Notes under the pieces: model-generated
What the model was told of the DNA's origin: nothing
Seen by the model: only the letters and a program-made list of their open reading frames with translations
Databases searched by the model: none
In this document: piece after piece, positions 11,301-22,601 of the stretch
Position numbering within the stretch: position 1 is the first letter of the stretch
Layout: every line of letters begins with the position of its first letter
Program-made: the position numbers and the translations under genes
DNA from: Massariosphaeria phaeospora
Taxonomy: Eukaryota; Ascomycota; Dothideomycetes; Pleosporales
Assembly (NCBI GenBank): GCA_011032825.1
Contig: JAADJZ010000005.1
Span: forward strand, 687,001 to 751,000
Length of the DNA stretch: 64,000 nucleotides
Direction: 5' to 3'

Positions 11301-13330
11301 CACCTTTCTAAACGGAATCCTTCTGTACTCATGACGGAGAGCTTTCTATTCTAAAAACACGTAACGCACTACGAATGACAAGCAGCCTTCCGGCTATCAA
11401 ATATTACCTCATATGTTCCATGCGAGTTCGCTTGTACTATCAGGAACCAAAACCAGGCTTTGCGCCGTATATATGTGCGAACTTCTTTCTAAAACCCACG
11501 AGCTATGGTGCGTATGGAAGAAGACCTGCCTGTTCTCCGTAAACTTCCTCTACGATACAGCATGAGGTGGGAGCTTTTGGACTTGTTCAAAAAACTTGCC
11601 GTTAAGTCCGAATGAGAGTCTCCCTTTCTCTCCTCTCCTTACTACTAAACTGCTTCTCACGCGAGAGCATGAGTGTCTGCCTTCCGCCTAAGATTATATA
11701 CTCTACGTTATATGCGGAACAAGCTTTTTGCACCAAAACATTTAGGCAACAGACGGCATGACGAGTACCCGCCCTATCTCCTACAAAAGACCTTGACTTT
11801 AGAAAGCGTTCACGATTCTTTATATGAGCGCTGCGAACCATCTAAATTTACTGCTCGTATAGTTTATACAGGAAGAACTCGGTTCTAGAAAGTCAAGAAT
11901 GGTAAGCGGCGTGGTGAGCAACTCTCCGCGACTTAAAAAACGGCAAACGGTATTCTATGTGGTCCGCTCTCGCTGCTGGAACAAAATCGATCTTGAATAC
12001 CACGAATGTGCGCCAGTCTCTGTTTGAGATTACTTGGTATACGAATCGATGAAGAATCCCCTCTTCAGTGTAAAGCTACAGAAAATGTAAAACAAGATCC
12101 GATAACCCCGTTTATGGGACTCCCCGCGCTGTCAGAACGAAATCGAGACACACCACTATCTATGGAGCACTGTCTTCTCTCCAAAATACTGACTCAGGGA
12201 AACACTATGGAGCAGAACCGATCTCTATTCGTTCCAAATTGCAAACTGCACAAGGACATGGCCATGGCCATGGCGAGCAACCCCCCGCGCCTAAAACCAC
12301 CACCACAATCTGGAATGGAATCCGCTCTCGCTACTAAAATGAAATATGTTGCAAACTCGCCGCCCGTGTGCGCCACTCTAAAAACATACTGTATGGAATT
12401 GGATGAAGAAAACCCCTTGTGTGCAAGGCTACAAAAAGCGTAAACCTCCATCGCAATGCCTTTCAATGGACTCTGTGCGCTATCACTAAAGAATATATCC
12501 AAACGCTGTTATGCGGCACTGTCTCCTCTTCCAAGAACAGCGTCCACATTGCTATGAAACAGAACAGACCTCAATACCTTCCAACCCGCAAAGCCTTCAA
12601 GAAAAAAGCAATGGCGAGCAACCCTTCACAATCAAAACTGCATACCAAAAGCAATTGTGGAATTCGGCATGTTCTTACTGTCGGAAGCACATCCCTTAAA
12701 ACAACAAGACTAGTAAGCTATGAGCATCGTGTCCTCTTGTTCGAAGTCATCAGTCATTTCCTGCTATGAGGAGAACTTCCTTGTTTTGAAAATAACAATT
12801 CGCTCAAATGCATGGCAAGCAGATCTATATGGTATAGAGGACAATGCAATGGGTCCGTAGTGCGACTCCGCTCTCGTCATTTGAACAAAAGCACCAGGCA
12901 TCACCATAAATGAGCACCGTGCCCGCCTCTTCGAAGAATCTCCCTCGCTGCATTGGCATGGAGAGCACCCTGCTCCTGCTCCTGTCGGGATACAAAAGCC
13001 CTTGAGTCTATATCCAATACATGAATATTGCAAAAAAGAACGCAAGCAGAAAGACGAGTAATTCCATGACCGGATTCTGGAAGTGCGTTCGAAAAGAGAT
13101 GGATCGGCGAAGAGTTGCTGTTGATGAGCAGTCCTACATTTGTGGGACAGGAACTAAACTAGAGAGGACAGCACGTTGGATGAGGTTGAGGCACTGGAAT
13201 TCTTCTGGGGTTTTTACAACTGTTGGACAATCGTCCTGCCATTCACAACTCCACTTCCCGCGTTCGTTCCCATACAAGGCAAACAGGTCCCAAGTAAACA
13301 AACGCAAGAGAAAGCAATGATTTCCGGGTG
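8300..13330. repeat. Decayed quasi-periodic motif array, no recognisable gene
   Basis: About 5 kb without a recognisable gene is filled with diverged copies of a short motif: ATGAG (or ATGG/ATGAC), then 8-12 bases, a pyrimidine-rich CCTTCT-like core, then roughly NNAAAA. ATGAG alone occurs on the plus strand at 10307, 10452, 10584, 10663, 10758, 10808, 10938, 11073, 11199, 11245, 11562, 11612, 11669, 12720, 12766 and 12910. That is 16 in 2.6 kb, where about 2.5 are expected by chance in unbiased sequence. A second recurring module is AAAATGGCCGC or AAAATGTGCAAGTGGCCG (near 8872, 9023, 10563, 11269). The open frames here are up to 267 codons but lack family resemblance and are not called as genes. 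No transposon ends, reverse transcriptase or telomere repeat is visible. Confidence 0.6.
11905..12950 (+). repeat. Imperfect tandem repeat, ~350 bp units
   Basis: Three successive diverged units start near 11905, 12264 and 12605. The anchors repeat in order. GAGCAAC followed by a cytosine-rich core appears at 11916, 12275 and 12616. TCCGCTCTCGCT is at 11963 and 12321. GTGCGCCA is at 12008 and 12368. GATGAAGAA followed by a CTACA(G/A)AAA segment is at 12048 and 12402. CACTGTCT(T/C)CTCT is at 12166 and 12516. The spacings of 341-360 bp show a duplication with many small indels since. The third unit is the most degraded. Confidence 0.75.
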
Positions 13331-13637
13331 GAATCTGTATCTGTACTAGATGAGAGACGCGGCGAGAACGAATATAAATGGCTTTTGCTGGTTCTCTATC
13401 TATCCAACTCGACGTGGCACGAACAGGGTCGAAAGCACGACGGCGAAAGCAAGGCGCAGTGACTTAACATCAGCATGGCAGGCGACAGTCTCCTCTCCCC
13501 TCTCTCTCACTTCGGACATGCAAGACACACAAAGAAAGACGTGTCTTCACAAGACTCATGTGTTGATCCAAAGCCAACCAACGTACTCATGCTTCATTTC
13601 CATTACATGTGGTTATTTCGTCACAGGTGTATACACG
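13331..13637. other. 3' flank of the permease gene
   Basis: About 300 bp between the end of the motif array and the stop codon of the minus-strand permease. It should contain that gene's 3' UTR. Nothing else is recognisable. Confidence 0.4.
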
Positions 13638-15839
13638 TTACAACTGAACCTCCCCCGTCATCTTCCCGCCTCCAACTTTCCCCTCTGCCAGTTGATCCGA
13701 CCCACTATCCCTATCCCCATCCCCCGCTCCCGCTCCCTTCAGTTTCCCATCCGCCTCCCCCTCGACAACATTCCCATAGCGGCCCAGCATCAAATGATCG
13801 ACGTTGATCTTCGGGCCCTTGAACCACTTGTGCGCGGACACGAACCACCACACCAGCACGAGGAACATGGGGCCGCCGTAGACGAGGGCCGTCCAGTTCA
13901 TTACGTCGGGCCTGTAAATCGATCAATCAGTCGTTTACGTCGGTTGTTTTGTGTACTTGGAGGAGGGAAAGAAGTGATATGGTGTAGGCGTAGGTGTAGA
14001 GGGAGGGGAGGAAAGGATCTGTGGACAACTGGACTTACGTTAACTCGGCGCCCGTCACGCTCGGGAAACACAATATCGGAATCATCAGCAGCACAAAACC
14101 GGATGCTACGGCGCCGATGGGGATAGACCATCTCCCGAGGTTCCACGGCCCGGGGCGGAACTTGTCGCGCACGAAGAAGACGCGGATGAAGATCGGGATT
14201 GTGAATGCTAGAGCCACACATCATTACATTAGCACATGCCCCTGGACACAGATACACCCAAACGAGCCAGACCCACGCAAAAGAGAACATGAAAATCGAG
14301 ACAACTCACAAACAAACGCGGCAATGGCCCCGATACTGAACAAGGCGCCAATGGCCAACTCGCCCCCGAAAATCAGCAGAAGCAACAAGATGCCAATGGC
14401 ACAGTTGAACCACACGGCATTCACCGGCGTCTGCGTCTTGGCATTGACTTGCTTCCAGTACCGCGACCCGGGGAAACACTCATCGCGCGCGTAGGCAAAA
14501 GTCACTCTACTAGCCGCTATCATACATCTAAAATTGCCGCTCTCAGTATCAGAACGTCACGGAGTATGTTGATAATTACCCCTGGCCCATAGAAAACCCA
14601 GCAATGACCGTCAGCGCGAGAATCGCCAGCGTTATCTTCTGCGGCATGCACTGCGTCAGATAAGCGGCAAACGGCTGGCCCAGGTCCGACTCGAGCACGT
14701 CGTCGATGCTGACGACCGTGTAGGCGACGACGAGCTGCAGGAACCAGCCAAACAGGCCGCCCGTGGCCGACGTCAGCACGATGGCGCGCGGCGACGCGAC
14801 GTTTGCGTTGGAGCACTCCTCGGACAGGTGGAAGGGGCTGTCGTAGCCGCTCATGGTCCAGATGACGCCGATGAAGCTCATCAGCACCGAGATGCCCGGC
14901 GGGAACGACGTGCCCTCGTAGATGGAGCCCCAGACGTCGCTGGAGGGCGAGAATTTCGGGAGGCCGCGCGCCGGGCGGTCGGTGCCGGCGGGGATCAGGA
15001 TGATAACGATGATGAGGGCGACGAAGTTGAAGGACGAGCCGAGCGAGTTGATTTGCGCGATGCGTTTCGTGGGCAGCGAGGACATGACGCCGTGGATGAG
15101 CATGATGAAGACGGTAAGGAGGAACGTTTGGTAGGGCTGAGGGGTGTACGAGGGGTTTTGGATGGAGGCAGCGGCAAGAGTCATGGCTGCGATGCCGTAG
15201 TTTACTGCAGTCAATTCGTTAGGGTAGAGCAGTGTGTACAGCGACTCTATTGTGGCCTACCTGAGGGCGCTGCTGTTACTTGGGCGAGCCAATTACTCCA
15301 GCCAGTGATCCACGCGGCCAGTGGTCCCCATCCCGGCGGCGCCAGTACTGCTGAAGCGTAGTAAAGACCACCGCTCGTGGGCATAGAGCTGCAAAGCTCC
15401 GCCATTGCTAAGGCCACAGCTTGAATACCACACATGGCGATGATCCAGCCCCATGTCATACCTGCTCATGTCAGCTCCGTATCCACATATCAAACTACCA
15501 AACCCAAGTATTTCCCAACTCCCAATCTGACCAAAGGAGGCCAGATATGAATAAGCTACACATACCTGCAGTACCCGCATATCCCATCCCATAGTACAGC
15601 GTACTCGCAAAACTCGGCAACAACCCGAGCACGGCAAAACTGACACAGAAGGTCGTGAACAGCGAGAACTCCCTCTTGAACTCCGACTTGTACCCCAGCG
15701 CCGCCAGTACCTCCTCGTCGGCGCTGAACACATGGTTCGCGTCGTAAGGCACGTCTCCCCCCGGCAGCACCGATGTCACGGGCTCGTCTGCAACGCTGCG
15801 CTTTTGAGGCCCGTCGACGACGGCCGGCTTGATCGCCAT
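13638..15839 (-). CDS. Amino acid/polyamine/choline-type permease (APC superfamily)
   Basis: A plasma- or vacuolar-membrane transporter of the APC superfamily, closest in feel to the fungal GABA/choline permease group; the substrate cannot be told from sequence. Minus-strand exons: 15839-15566, 15461-15261, 15204-14580, 14527-14310, 14207-14039, 13911-13638, giving 586 residues; all five introns (52-127 nt) restore one frame. The N-terminus is hydrophilic. The first transmembrane segments (SLFTTFCVSFAVLGLLPS) are followed by AMAELCSSMPTSGGLYYAS, the usual AE-x-x-S-x-x-P-x-x-GG region of APC carriers. About 12 hydrophobic segments follow. The loop SGYDSPFHLSEECSNA matches the E-E motif region of this family. 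The C-terminus is Gly/Asp-rich. The gene starts at ATG 15839. Confidence 0.88.
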
Positions 15840-16644
15840 CTAGTCGAAGGTTCGTGAGCGATGCGATGAGACTGCTTGTTGTGCTCCGTGGTATGGGTCG
15901 TGGTTGCCGTGTTTGCAAATAAGACGGGGTTATACTCCGTTTGACGTAACGCAGGCGGGGACCAGCTGGGTCAACGAATGCGCAAGTGCAAGGGCAGGGA
16001 GATAAGTATCTACCAGAAACAAATATGCCGTAACTCTATGCAGGGCATCCAGCGCCCGGGCGATAGGCGTGCGCCAGACGGATTACGCGCGGGGTGAACA
16101 CAAGATAAGTGAGGGAGTGTCCGGGGTCGCCTATCTTTGCCTCGAAGCTCCATCAGACGCGTGCAACGGCTTATCAGCTGTTAGTGGCTTTCGGGTCGGC
16201 ATGGCCTAGCCCTGGACTCGGGAACATTTGCTTGTCGCTATAAAATGTAGCCAATGCGTGAGCTCCGTTGTTGCTGGTGGCGGGGAGCACATGGACGTAC
16301 GGAATGCTTGGGTGCACTTTTGTGTGCAATGCAGGCGTCTTCAGGACTGTAAAAAGATTGGACATAACAGCTTGAGATGGCACAGAATCCGAAATGGCCC
16401 CAGTCGCGGAGGGGAAGCTCGATCCCCAGACGACTCCCTTCCCGAACGCGGCTCAACCTGCCCAAACAGGCAAGTGAGCAGATGTGCAGCAGCCGTCCCG
16501 TATTCGACAGGCCCCAGTGCTACATTGCAGAGAATAGGGTTTCCCACCACACACTCGAATGTAAGAAAGCTCTGTGTGAGGACAGCACCTTCTGTGCGGA
16601 AATATAGTAGAATATCGGGTCAAATGTGCATTGGGACCTGGTCC
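15840..16644. other. Intergenic, 805 bp
   Basis: This is the upstream region of the permease together with the 3' flank of palC; both genes lie on the minus strand. I see no RNA gene or supported coding frame. Confidence 0.4.
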
Positions 16645-18124
16645 TCAGTAGTAGCTTGTACCTGCAGCATACTCCGTCTTAGCACCTGGGAATGCGCCCA
16701 CAGGAGCCTCCGTCCTCTCGTCCTCCTCAGCGCTATCGTCTTCTTCGCCTTCGAATGCATCGCCAGGATCAGGAGGCGCGCGCATGCGAATGATTGCGTC
16801 CTCTTCGAGCGCTGGGATGGCATACATCTTGGGCGTGTGGTACTCCCTTCCAGAGGGCATGCTTGCGATCAAAGGCTCGGACGGCGGGATAAGCTGGACG
16901 TTAATCTGCGCAGATGTGAGTGTTTGCTGAGATGACGAGAGGAGTGAGGGCAATACATACCGTATCATTGACTTTCTCCCACTTCTTCAACAGCATGTCC
17001 ACGACGCGGCCCTCTTCGAATTTGCCCGCATCAGCACCCCAGCCTTCGCCCTTTTCAATCTTCCGGTCTTCCCTCTTCTCCTGGAATTCCTTCTTCAGCT
17101 TGGAAAAACCAAACGACTTCTTCGTTTCTTCATCACCACCAAGTGCCACGAACCCCAACTCTTTCTTTGCGCCCCGCAGCCACGCGATGCCATCGCCCGT
17201 CTTGCCTGCCAGCTCCGCGTCTACACCGAGAAACCGACACGCCTTACCCTTCGCAGTGCGCCGCAGATCGTCCACGTACTTCAGCAGACTCTCGTTGATC
17301 TTCGGGGCTCGACCGAGCATGGCTTGCGCTTTCGCAGCGTGCTCCGACGACGCCAGACACAAGCGGGCAAACAGATGCGCGCGCACCTTGGGCATCTCCA
17401 CGCCCTTGAACATCCAGTCCTTGTTGTTCTTGTTCCGGTCTTCAATGACCACTGCTGGGTATGGATCGTCTTTCAGCACCGTGATCAGTGTAGCTTCTGC
17501 CATAGTCAGCTCTGCTAGAGCGCCCAGTGTAGAGACCGAGATGTCCACTGCTGTGGGCTGTGTATGCCACTGTCCCGCCCGATTAACCAAATAGGTATGT
17601 ACAGCATTCGCATCGAGGAAATGCTTCATTGCGGCGCTTATCGCTGTCGCTCGCTGCTCGGGGGAGGGCAGGGACGCATTGTAGAGGGTGTGCAGCTGGG
17701 CTCGTGCCTGCAGGCTGTGGACGTATGCTAGAGTAGATATTGTGAAGAAGAGCTCGCTCTCAAGACTCTTTAGCTTGACTCTCGCGGGTTCCCGCCCGGG
17801 GACTGAGGCCCCTAGTGTCGAACGCCATTCTACTTCTAATTCTTTGACAAGAACTAGATCGATTTCTTCCCCGGCGCAGCTAGTACCGCTCAGACCGGCA
17901 TCAAGTGCGAATAGATATGGGATGTAGTCATTGAGGGCGGAGAGTACGGCGGGGAGGTTGGATGCTTGAGAGGACGGCGGGATGCGCTTGTGCCGCTTGA
18001 GCACGTCCCGCAGCACACCTCGCGCGGTTGTGGCGCAATTGGGGAGCGAGGGGTGAGTATTGCTGCTGAAGTAGTCTGTAAATGCAATACTGGAGGTAGT
18101 CGGGATGACAAAAGGATACGGCAT
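16645..18124 (-). CDS. palC: pH-response regulator PalC, BRO1-domain protein
   Basis: PalC belongs to the ambient-pH signalling (Pal/Rim) pathway. It is recruited to plasma-membrane signalling sites and bridges ESCRT-III components to activation of the PacC transcription factor. Minus-strand exons: 18124-16961 and 16905-16645, giving 474 residues, with a 55-nt phase-0 intron. The protein opens with MPYPFVIPTTSSIAF. A helical BRO1-like region of roughly 330 residues contains repeated acyl-helix segments (ISAAMKHFLDANAVHTYLV; AHLFARLCLASSEHAAKAQ). The C-terminus is acidic and ends in TSYY. I chose ATG 18124 because the frame extension upstream begins with a non-ATG codon. The paired tyrosines at the end are a feature I associate with PalC, from memory of the family. 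Confidence 0.88.
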
Positions 18125-18542
18125 TTCGGTGGTGTTACTGCAAGAGAGCTCTTGCTGCAACTTGAAGTAGCGGGGCTGAGGGTATCTCTTGGCATGTCAT
18201 GGTTATCGCGAAACTGTCGTTCGGTTAGTATGCAGTAATAGCCTGCGATAGGTTTTGTTTTCTCTTCCAGCTGGACATAGTCCGTTCGAGATAGACCTGT
18301 GGTGTGTGCAATGCATTTCATACAGGACTGGAAGGGTGCCCGCCAACCCATGTTCCCTCATACAGGCATATATACAGTTCTGCCAAGTTAAGAAGCCCTG
18401 CGGAGTGCTCTCGAGACCGAATAACAACGCCTGTGAATACTGAATGTCCCCACACTAGAATCGCTGACATCTCTCAAGCCGGACCTGGAGACGTTTCGTT
18501 CCTATTGTGCTTCCCACTACCGACCGTCGACAGACTCGGTAT
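18125..18542. other. Intergenic, 418 bp
   Basis: This is the palC promoter region together with the 3' flank of the complex I subunit gene. No distinct PacC-site array could be made out. Confidence 0.4.
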
Positions 18543-18986
18543 CTACTGCTCCTTTGCGATGTAATTCTTTTGTGCGAAGAGATATCCCTTGACCTTGGCG
18601 TCTTTCAGTAATTCGAAGTACCGTTCTGCAGAGCTCGAGTTAGCCAACCATTGAGCGCCCAACCCCCTCGCGAACGCCCCGAGTCCGCTCCCTTTGACAG
18701 TCTCTCAATACGTCCCGTCCCTAACCGCAGCTCCACAACCGCAAGAAAGCCAATCCTCACCTCGTAAGTGCCCGCAATTCTCCAAATGATTCACCCCCTC
18801 CCGACGATAGCACTTGCCCAGCTCCTCCCTCACCAGTCGCGCCATCATGCTCTTGACCCATTGCTCGCGGATAATCGCATCCTGTGCGGCCTTCAGCGCG
18901 ACGTTGTCGTCGTAGTCGACGCCCTCGAACGTCGGCGGCACCTTGGGCTTTTTCGCGAGGAAAGCGGCGGACTCGGGGGTCGGCAT
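18543..18986 (-). CDS. NADH:ubiquinone oxidoreductase 12 kDa-type subunit
   Basis: An accessory subunit of mitochondrial respiratory complex I, corresponding to the Neurospora 12.3 kDa subunit and probably related to animal NDUFB10. Minus-strand exons: 18986-18761 and 18625-18543, giving 102 residues; the intron is 135 nt. Key features are the start MPTPESAAFLAKKP, then QDAIIREQWVKSMMARLV, then a cysteine pair in GKCYRREGVNHLENCGHLRE. The pair C-x11-C is of the type oxidised in the intermembrane space. The second exon completes RYFELLKDAKVKGYLF. There is no cleavable presequence, as is usual for these small subunits. Confidence 0.87.
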
Positions 18987-19291
18987 CGTGGGGTGGCCGG
19001 CGCGCGAGCTGGAATTGGGTCGTCGGAGCTGGGGGTTTGTGTTTGCGCAGTATCGGATGGAGCGCGGGTCGTTGGGTGTTCAGATGTGGGGAGACTTGGA
19101 GCTGCTGAGATGCAGCGAGCTTCAGTCGAAGCGGGCCGCCCGCGTGGGCTAAGCTTTTGCACGTGACCTCAAACTGACCTCGGGACCCATCAGCCACATC
19201 CAGGGCTCCGCCGGAACATCACTAGAACACGAGAAAAACATCCAAGACTTTTCGAAGCAATTTCAAGCCTTCAGAGACCCAACCCTAAGTA
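18987..19291. other. Intergenic, 305 bp
   Basis: This is the short promoter region of the complex I subunit plus the 3' flank of the next minus-strand gene. Nothing else is visible. Confidence 0.4.
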
Positions 19292-20095
19292 CTAACTACT
19301 AGACCACCCCCCTCTGAACCCCACACTCTTGCTATCTTCACTGCTACTCCCCCTCAGTTTCCCCATCTCCATCCCCTCCACCCCCGGACTCTCCACCGTC
19401 CCCTTCACAACCTTCAACACCTCCTCGCCCTTCATGCGCCAATCCTTGACCCAACTGCCCATAACCTCGCCCACCCCACCATGCAACCCCAAGCCAATAC
19501 CGCCCCATTCACCACCTTGCCCGGTACCAGAACTCCGAGTAGTGTTCGAGAACCGGCCTCCCACCGGCACAGGCGACTTGTACTTGATTTTCCACCGCCA
19601 GTCCTCGAGGTGCAGTTTGTTACCGGATTCGAGGGTGGAGAGGCGCGAGTTGCGCGTGTGGGTGCAATCTGTGCAGGAAGATTCCAGTTTGCGTGTGCGG
19701 TAGGGGTGGAAAGAGCGCGCAGGGCAGGTGCACATGAGGTTGGTGAGTGCCTGGTCTGGTTTCCGGCGTCGAATTTGCGTTTGGGGCTTTTCTGCTGGGG
19801 TGGCGGTGACGGTTGGAGTGTGGGCATGCTCGTCGTTTTCGTGGTCGTTTGCGTGCGGTGGGCGGTTCGAGGGCCCGGCTGCTTCACATTCCAGACTCCC
19901 GACCGCCGTCTCGGGTTCCGAAAACGTCGGCGTAGTACTTATTCCCAGTCCTTGCACTTGCAGTTCCTCCTCTGTTGCCTCTGCGACTGTCTCAGAGCGC
20001 CATCTCTCGCGCACGGCTGAACAGGGCGCAATAGGATCAGGCGAGGACGTCGAATGGCCACAGCCCAAGAAGATGGAGAGGGTGTAGTAGCACAT
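19292..20095 (-). CDS. Uncharacterised fungal protein with N-terminal CYY...CGH motif
   Basis: An intronless frame of 267 residues starting at ATG 20095. I do not recognise a function. The N-terminus MCYYTLSIFLGCGHS resembles a class of ascomycete hypothetical proteins that start with a Cys-Tyr-Tyr and a Cys-Gly-His element. A second cysteine group, CTCPARSFHPYRTRKLESSC plus TDCTH, lies mid-protein (about residues 122-146). Together these could bind a metal. The centre and the C-terminus are Pro/Ser/Gly-rich and probably disordered. The gene lies between the complex I subunit and an MFS transporter, both on the same strand, but this does not point to a role. Confidence 0.6.
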   Translation of the reverse strand: MCYYTLSIFLGCGHSTSSPDPIAPCSAVRERWRSETVAEATEEELQVQGLGISTTPTFSEPETAVGSLECEAAGPSNRPPHANDHENDEHAHTPTVTATPAEKPQTQIRRRKPDQALTNLMCTCPARSFHPYRTRKLESSCTDCTHTRNSRLSTLESGNKLHLEDWRWKIKYKSPVPVGGRFSNTTRSSGTGQGGEWGGIGLGLHGGVGEVMGSWVKDWRMKGEEVLKVVKGTVESPGVEGMEMGKLRGSSSEDSKSVGFRGGWSSS

Positions 20096-20567
20096 AATGT
20101 GGGATGCGGGCGGGTTGTGTAGGTGTGTCTCAAGAAATGACGAGTTGTTGTGGAATAGGGTATGGAGAAAGACTTGGTGGCGGAATTATCATTGTTTTGT
20201 GCTGCCTTTGTTCCGCGTTGGTGAGTGAGCGATGGGTGAAAGTGTGAATGCGGCCTATTTTATAAATTGAACAATGGGAATGTGCGCGGAGTGATAATTT
20301 TGCAAGCTGTTCTCAGTCAAATGTACGCGCCTTGAGTGGACGGACAGCGATTCGCATGCTGAACTGGCCACCTGTACTGACAGCTGTCGCTAGGACTCTG
20401 TAATAAGTTAACAAACGCACCGTAGACACGCCAAGCCACGATTGCTGGACTGATGCTCGAGCTTCGTACTTACTTAAACATTATATGTATTCTAAATGTA
20501 ACCAAAGAGATATGACTGACCCCAACCAGTCCAGATGAAGTGGATATCACAGAATCCTTTTATGGCA
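20096..20567. other. Intergenic, 472 bp
   Basis: This is the promoter of the unknown gene at 19292 and the 3' flank of the MFS gene. It is somewhat AT-rich around 20240-20300. No gene is seen. Confidence 0.4.
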
Positions 20568-22601
20568 CTACACCTTCATTCCCTTCTTTTGATCCGTAGT
20601 TACAGCGCCAGCCTGCGCCTCGGTGTCAACAGGCAGCTCCCCTTTACTGGCCCTTTTCTTCTTCTTCTCCGCCCGCTCCACCTGCCTTTCCTGCCTTTTC
20701 CTCTTCTCCTCGTCCAACCCCGTCTTCGTCTCTTCGTGCTCCTTAGCCAAGACGTTCTTCGTAATGAAGAAGCTTGCAGCAAGGCCCGCCGCCGCGAAGG
20801 CAACATACATGATCCACATCTTGCTTAGAGAGTCAGAGAAAGCTTGCCTCGCTACTACTTTCTGGTTGTCGGGCAAGGACTGGATGAGGCCGACATTTGC
20901 ACCAGCAGATCCGCCACCGAAGGCAGATGCAATTTGTGGACCAAGCGCTTCCTGTAACATGGGCTGCTTGGAAATCATTCCATTCTGGAAGACGACTGAA
21001 CCTACGACGATGGCAATGGCGGAGCCGAGGTTCCTGATGAAGCCAAATGTTGCGGTGGCAGTGGCAATGTCGCGTTTCGGTACAAGACTCTGTAGAGCGA
21101 TAAGTGGGCTCTGAAAATTTGGACCAACTCCGATTCCCGCAATGATTTGGTAAACGATAATCTTTGCCCATGAAGATTTCGGTCCTAGGTCGATAAACAA
21201 GCCGAATCCAACTGCCATGAAGAACATTCCGAACCAGATGGGGGGAAGATACTGGCCCGTTTTCTTGATAAAAATGCCAGTGATTGCGGATAGGATCGAG
21301 AGTGACACCGCGGTAGGTAGTAGATAGACTCCAGACAGAATTGGAGTGGCGCCGAGTACAGCCTGGAAGTACAAAGGGAGAAAGTATGAGCCGGAGATGA
21401 AGACGTATGCATGGAAGAAACAGACACTAAGTGCTGCTAGATTAGACCGTTTGGAGAACAGATCGAGCGGCATCAAAGGATATGGTGCCAAGCGATGTTC
21501 GATGAAGAAGAAAAGGCCGATAGTGATAGCGCCGAAAAGAATCAGGCAAATGACAGTCGCAGATTTCCATGGATACGAAACGCCGCCGAATTCTAGGCCA
21601 AGGAGGAGCATGATGGTTCCAGAGACCATGGTGAGCGAACCGATCCAGTCGACAGCCTGTAGTCCTTTACGAAGGGGTGTTTTAGGAGTATGGACGTCCA
21701 AAACAAGTAGAACGATGATAAAGGCCAACCCTCCGAAGGGTAGATTAACGTAGAAGCACCATCGCCAGCTGACTTTCTGGGTGAAGAGCCCTCCGACCAC
21801 CGGTCCTAAGCTAGATGCCAATGCCCAGACTCCTCCTATTATGCCAAAGTATGCACCTCTTTCTCGCATAGGGAATAGGTCGGAGATGGTAATATTGACT
21901 AGTACGATCAGACCTCCACCACCAATTCCTGTGCAATGTTAGCTAAGTTTCTGAGTATATTCTGGCGATTTACCTTGAACTACTCGTGCAGCGATTAGCA
22001 TCCCCATGTTAACACTGACTGCCGCAAGGAGGGACCCGACGAAGAATATGCTCATCGTGACAAGAAGACAGGGCTTGCGACCGAATATGTCCGAGACTTT
22101 GCCCCAGATCGGGGTGGCAGCTGAGTTTGCTATAAGGTACGCGGAGCCAACCCAGGTGTATCCAGACGCAGAATTGAACTGCTCGGCGATCGTAGGCAAC
22201 GCGCTATAGATTGAACCACAACATTAGACTCTATTCTGAATGCGGAAGCAAGATAGTACTAGGGAAACATACGTAGTCACTATTGTAATGTCGATTGCGA
22301 CGAGGAGAACGGATATGCCTAGTGAAAGCATTATGAGGGCAATCTTGAGCTTGCCTCGTTGCGGCTTCTCGTCCTCTGGCACTTCTGGCACTTCTGGTGC
22401 TTCTGGCGCTGGCCGACCACTCAACTCGACCATGGCGTCCGGTTGTGATACATTCGGATGGATGCTCTCTTTTTCTGTTCGGCTAGAGTGACTCGAAGGC
22501 GGAGTTACGATGCGGGTTTCTTTGTCTCGCGCGTGTTCCGTGGTCGTTTTGTCTTTGTCTTGCGCATGTTCCGTGGTCGGAAGCGTTTGCTCGTCCCCCA
22601 T
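20568..22601 (-). CDS. MFS drug/toxicant efflux-type transporter (DHA14-like, 14 TM)
   Basis: A major facilitator superfamily proton antiporter of the DHA2/DHA14 type, commonly involved in export of toxic compounds from the plasma membrane. Minus-strand exons: 22601-22273, 22203-21974, 21928-20568, giving 639 residues; introns are 69 and 45 nt. Signatures include IWGKVSDIFGRKPCLL (motif A) and SLGPVVGGLFTQKVSWRWCFYVNLP (motif C and the WRW element of this family). The long membrane region is consistent with 14 segments. The hydrophilic N-terminus contains a duplicated T-E-H-A-[QR]-D-K unit and a P-E-V/A repeat from a CTTCTGG-like DNA repeat. The C-terminal tail is Lys/Glu-rich. The first in-frame ATG is at 22601. 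No biosynthetic gene cluster surrounds it, so the substrate is unknown. Confidence 0.9.
22376..22415 (-). repeat. Short direct repeat encoding P-E-V/A
   Basis: Four to five copies of a 9-bp unit (CTTCTGGCA-like on the plus strand) encode the Pro-Glu-Val/Ala run near the N-terminus of the MFS transporter. The unit length keeps frame. Confidence 0.7.

Noticed and set aside
12006..12769. Two overlapping frames containing C-K-A-T and A-M-A-S-N-P twice
   Set aside because: The peptide repeats reflect the ~350 bp DNA duplication. The units sit in different frames with many indels, so coding selection is not evident.
8300..13330. RIP-mutated transposon
   Set aside because: The stretch is not extremely AT-rich, no transposase or reverse-transcriptase remnants are visible, and the repeats are short motifs rather than long copies with C-to-T changes. 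A dinucleotide index could not be computed here.
20568..22601. Secondary-metabolite cluster around the MFS transporter
   Set aside because: No polyketide, peptide, terpene or tailoring enzymes are nearby. The neighbours are a complex I subunit, an unknown protein and a Reg1-like gene.
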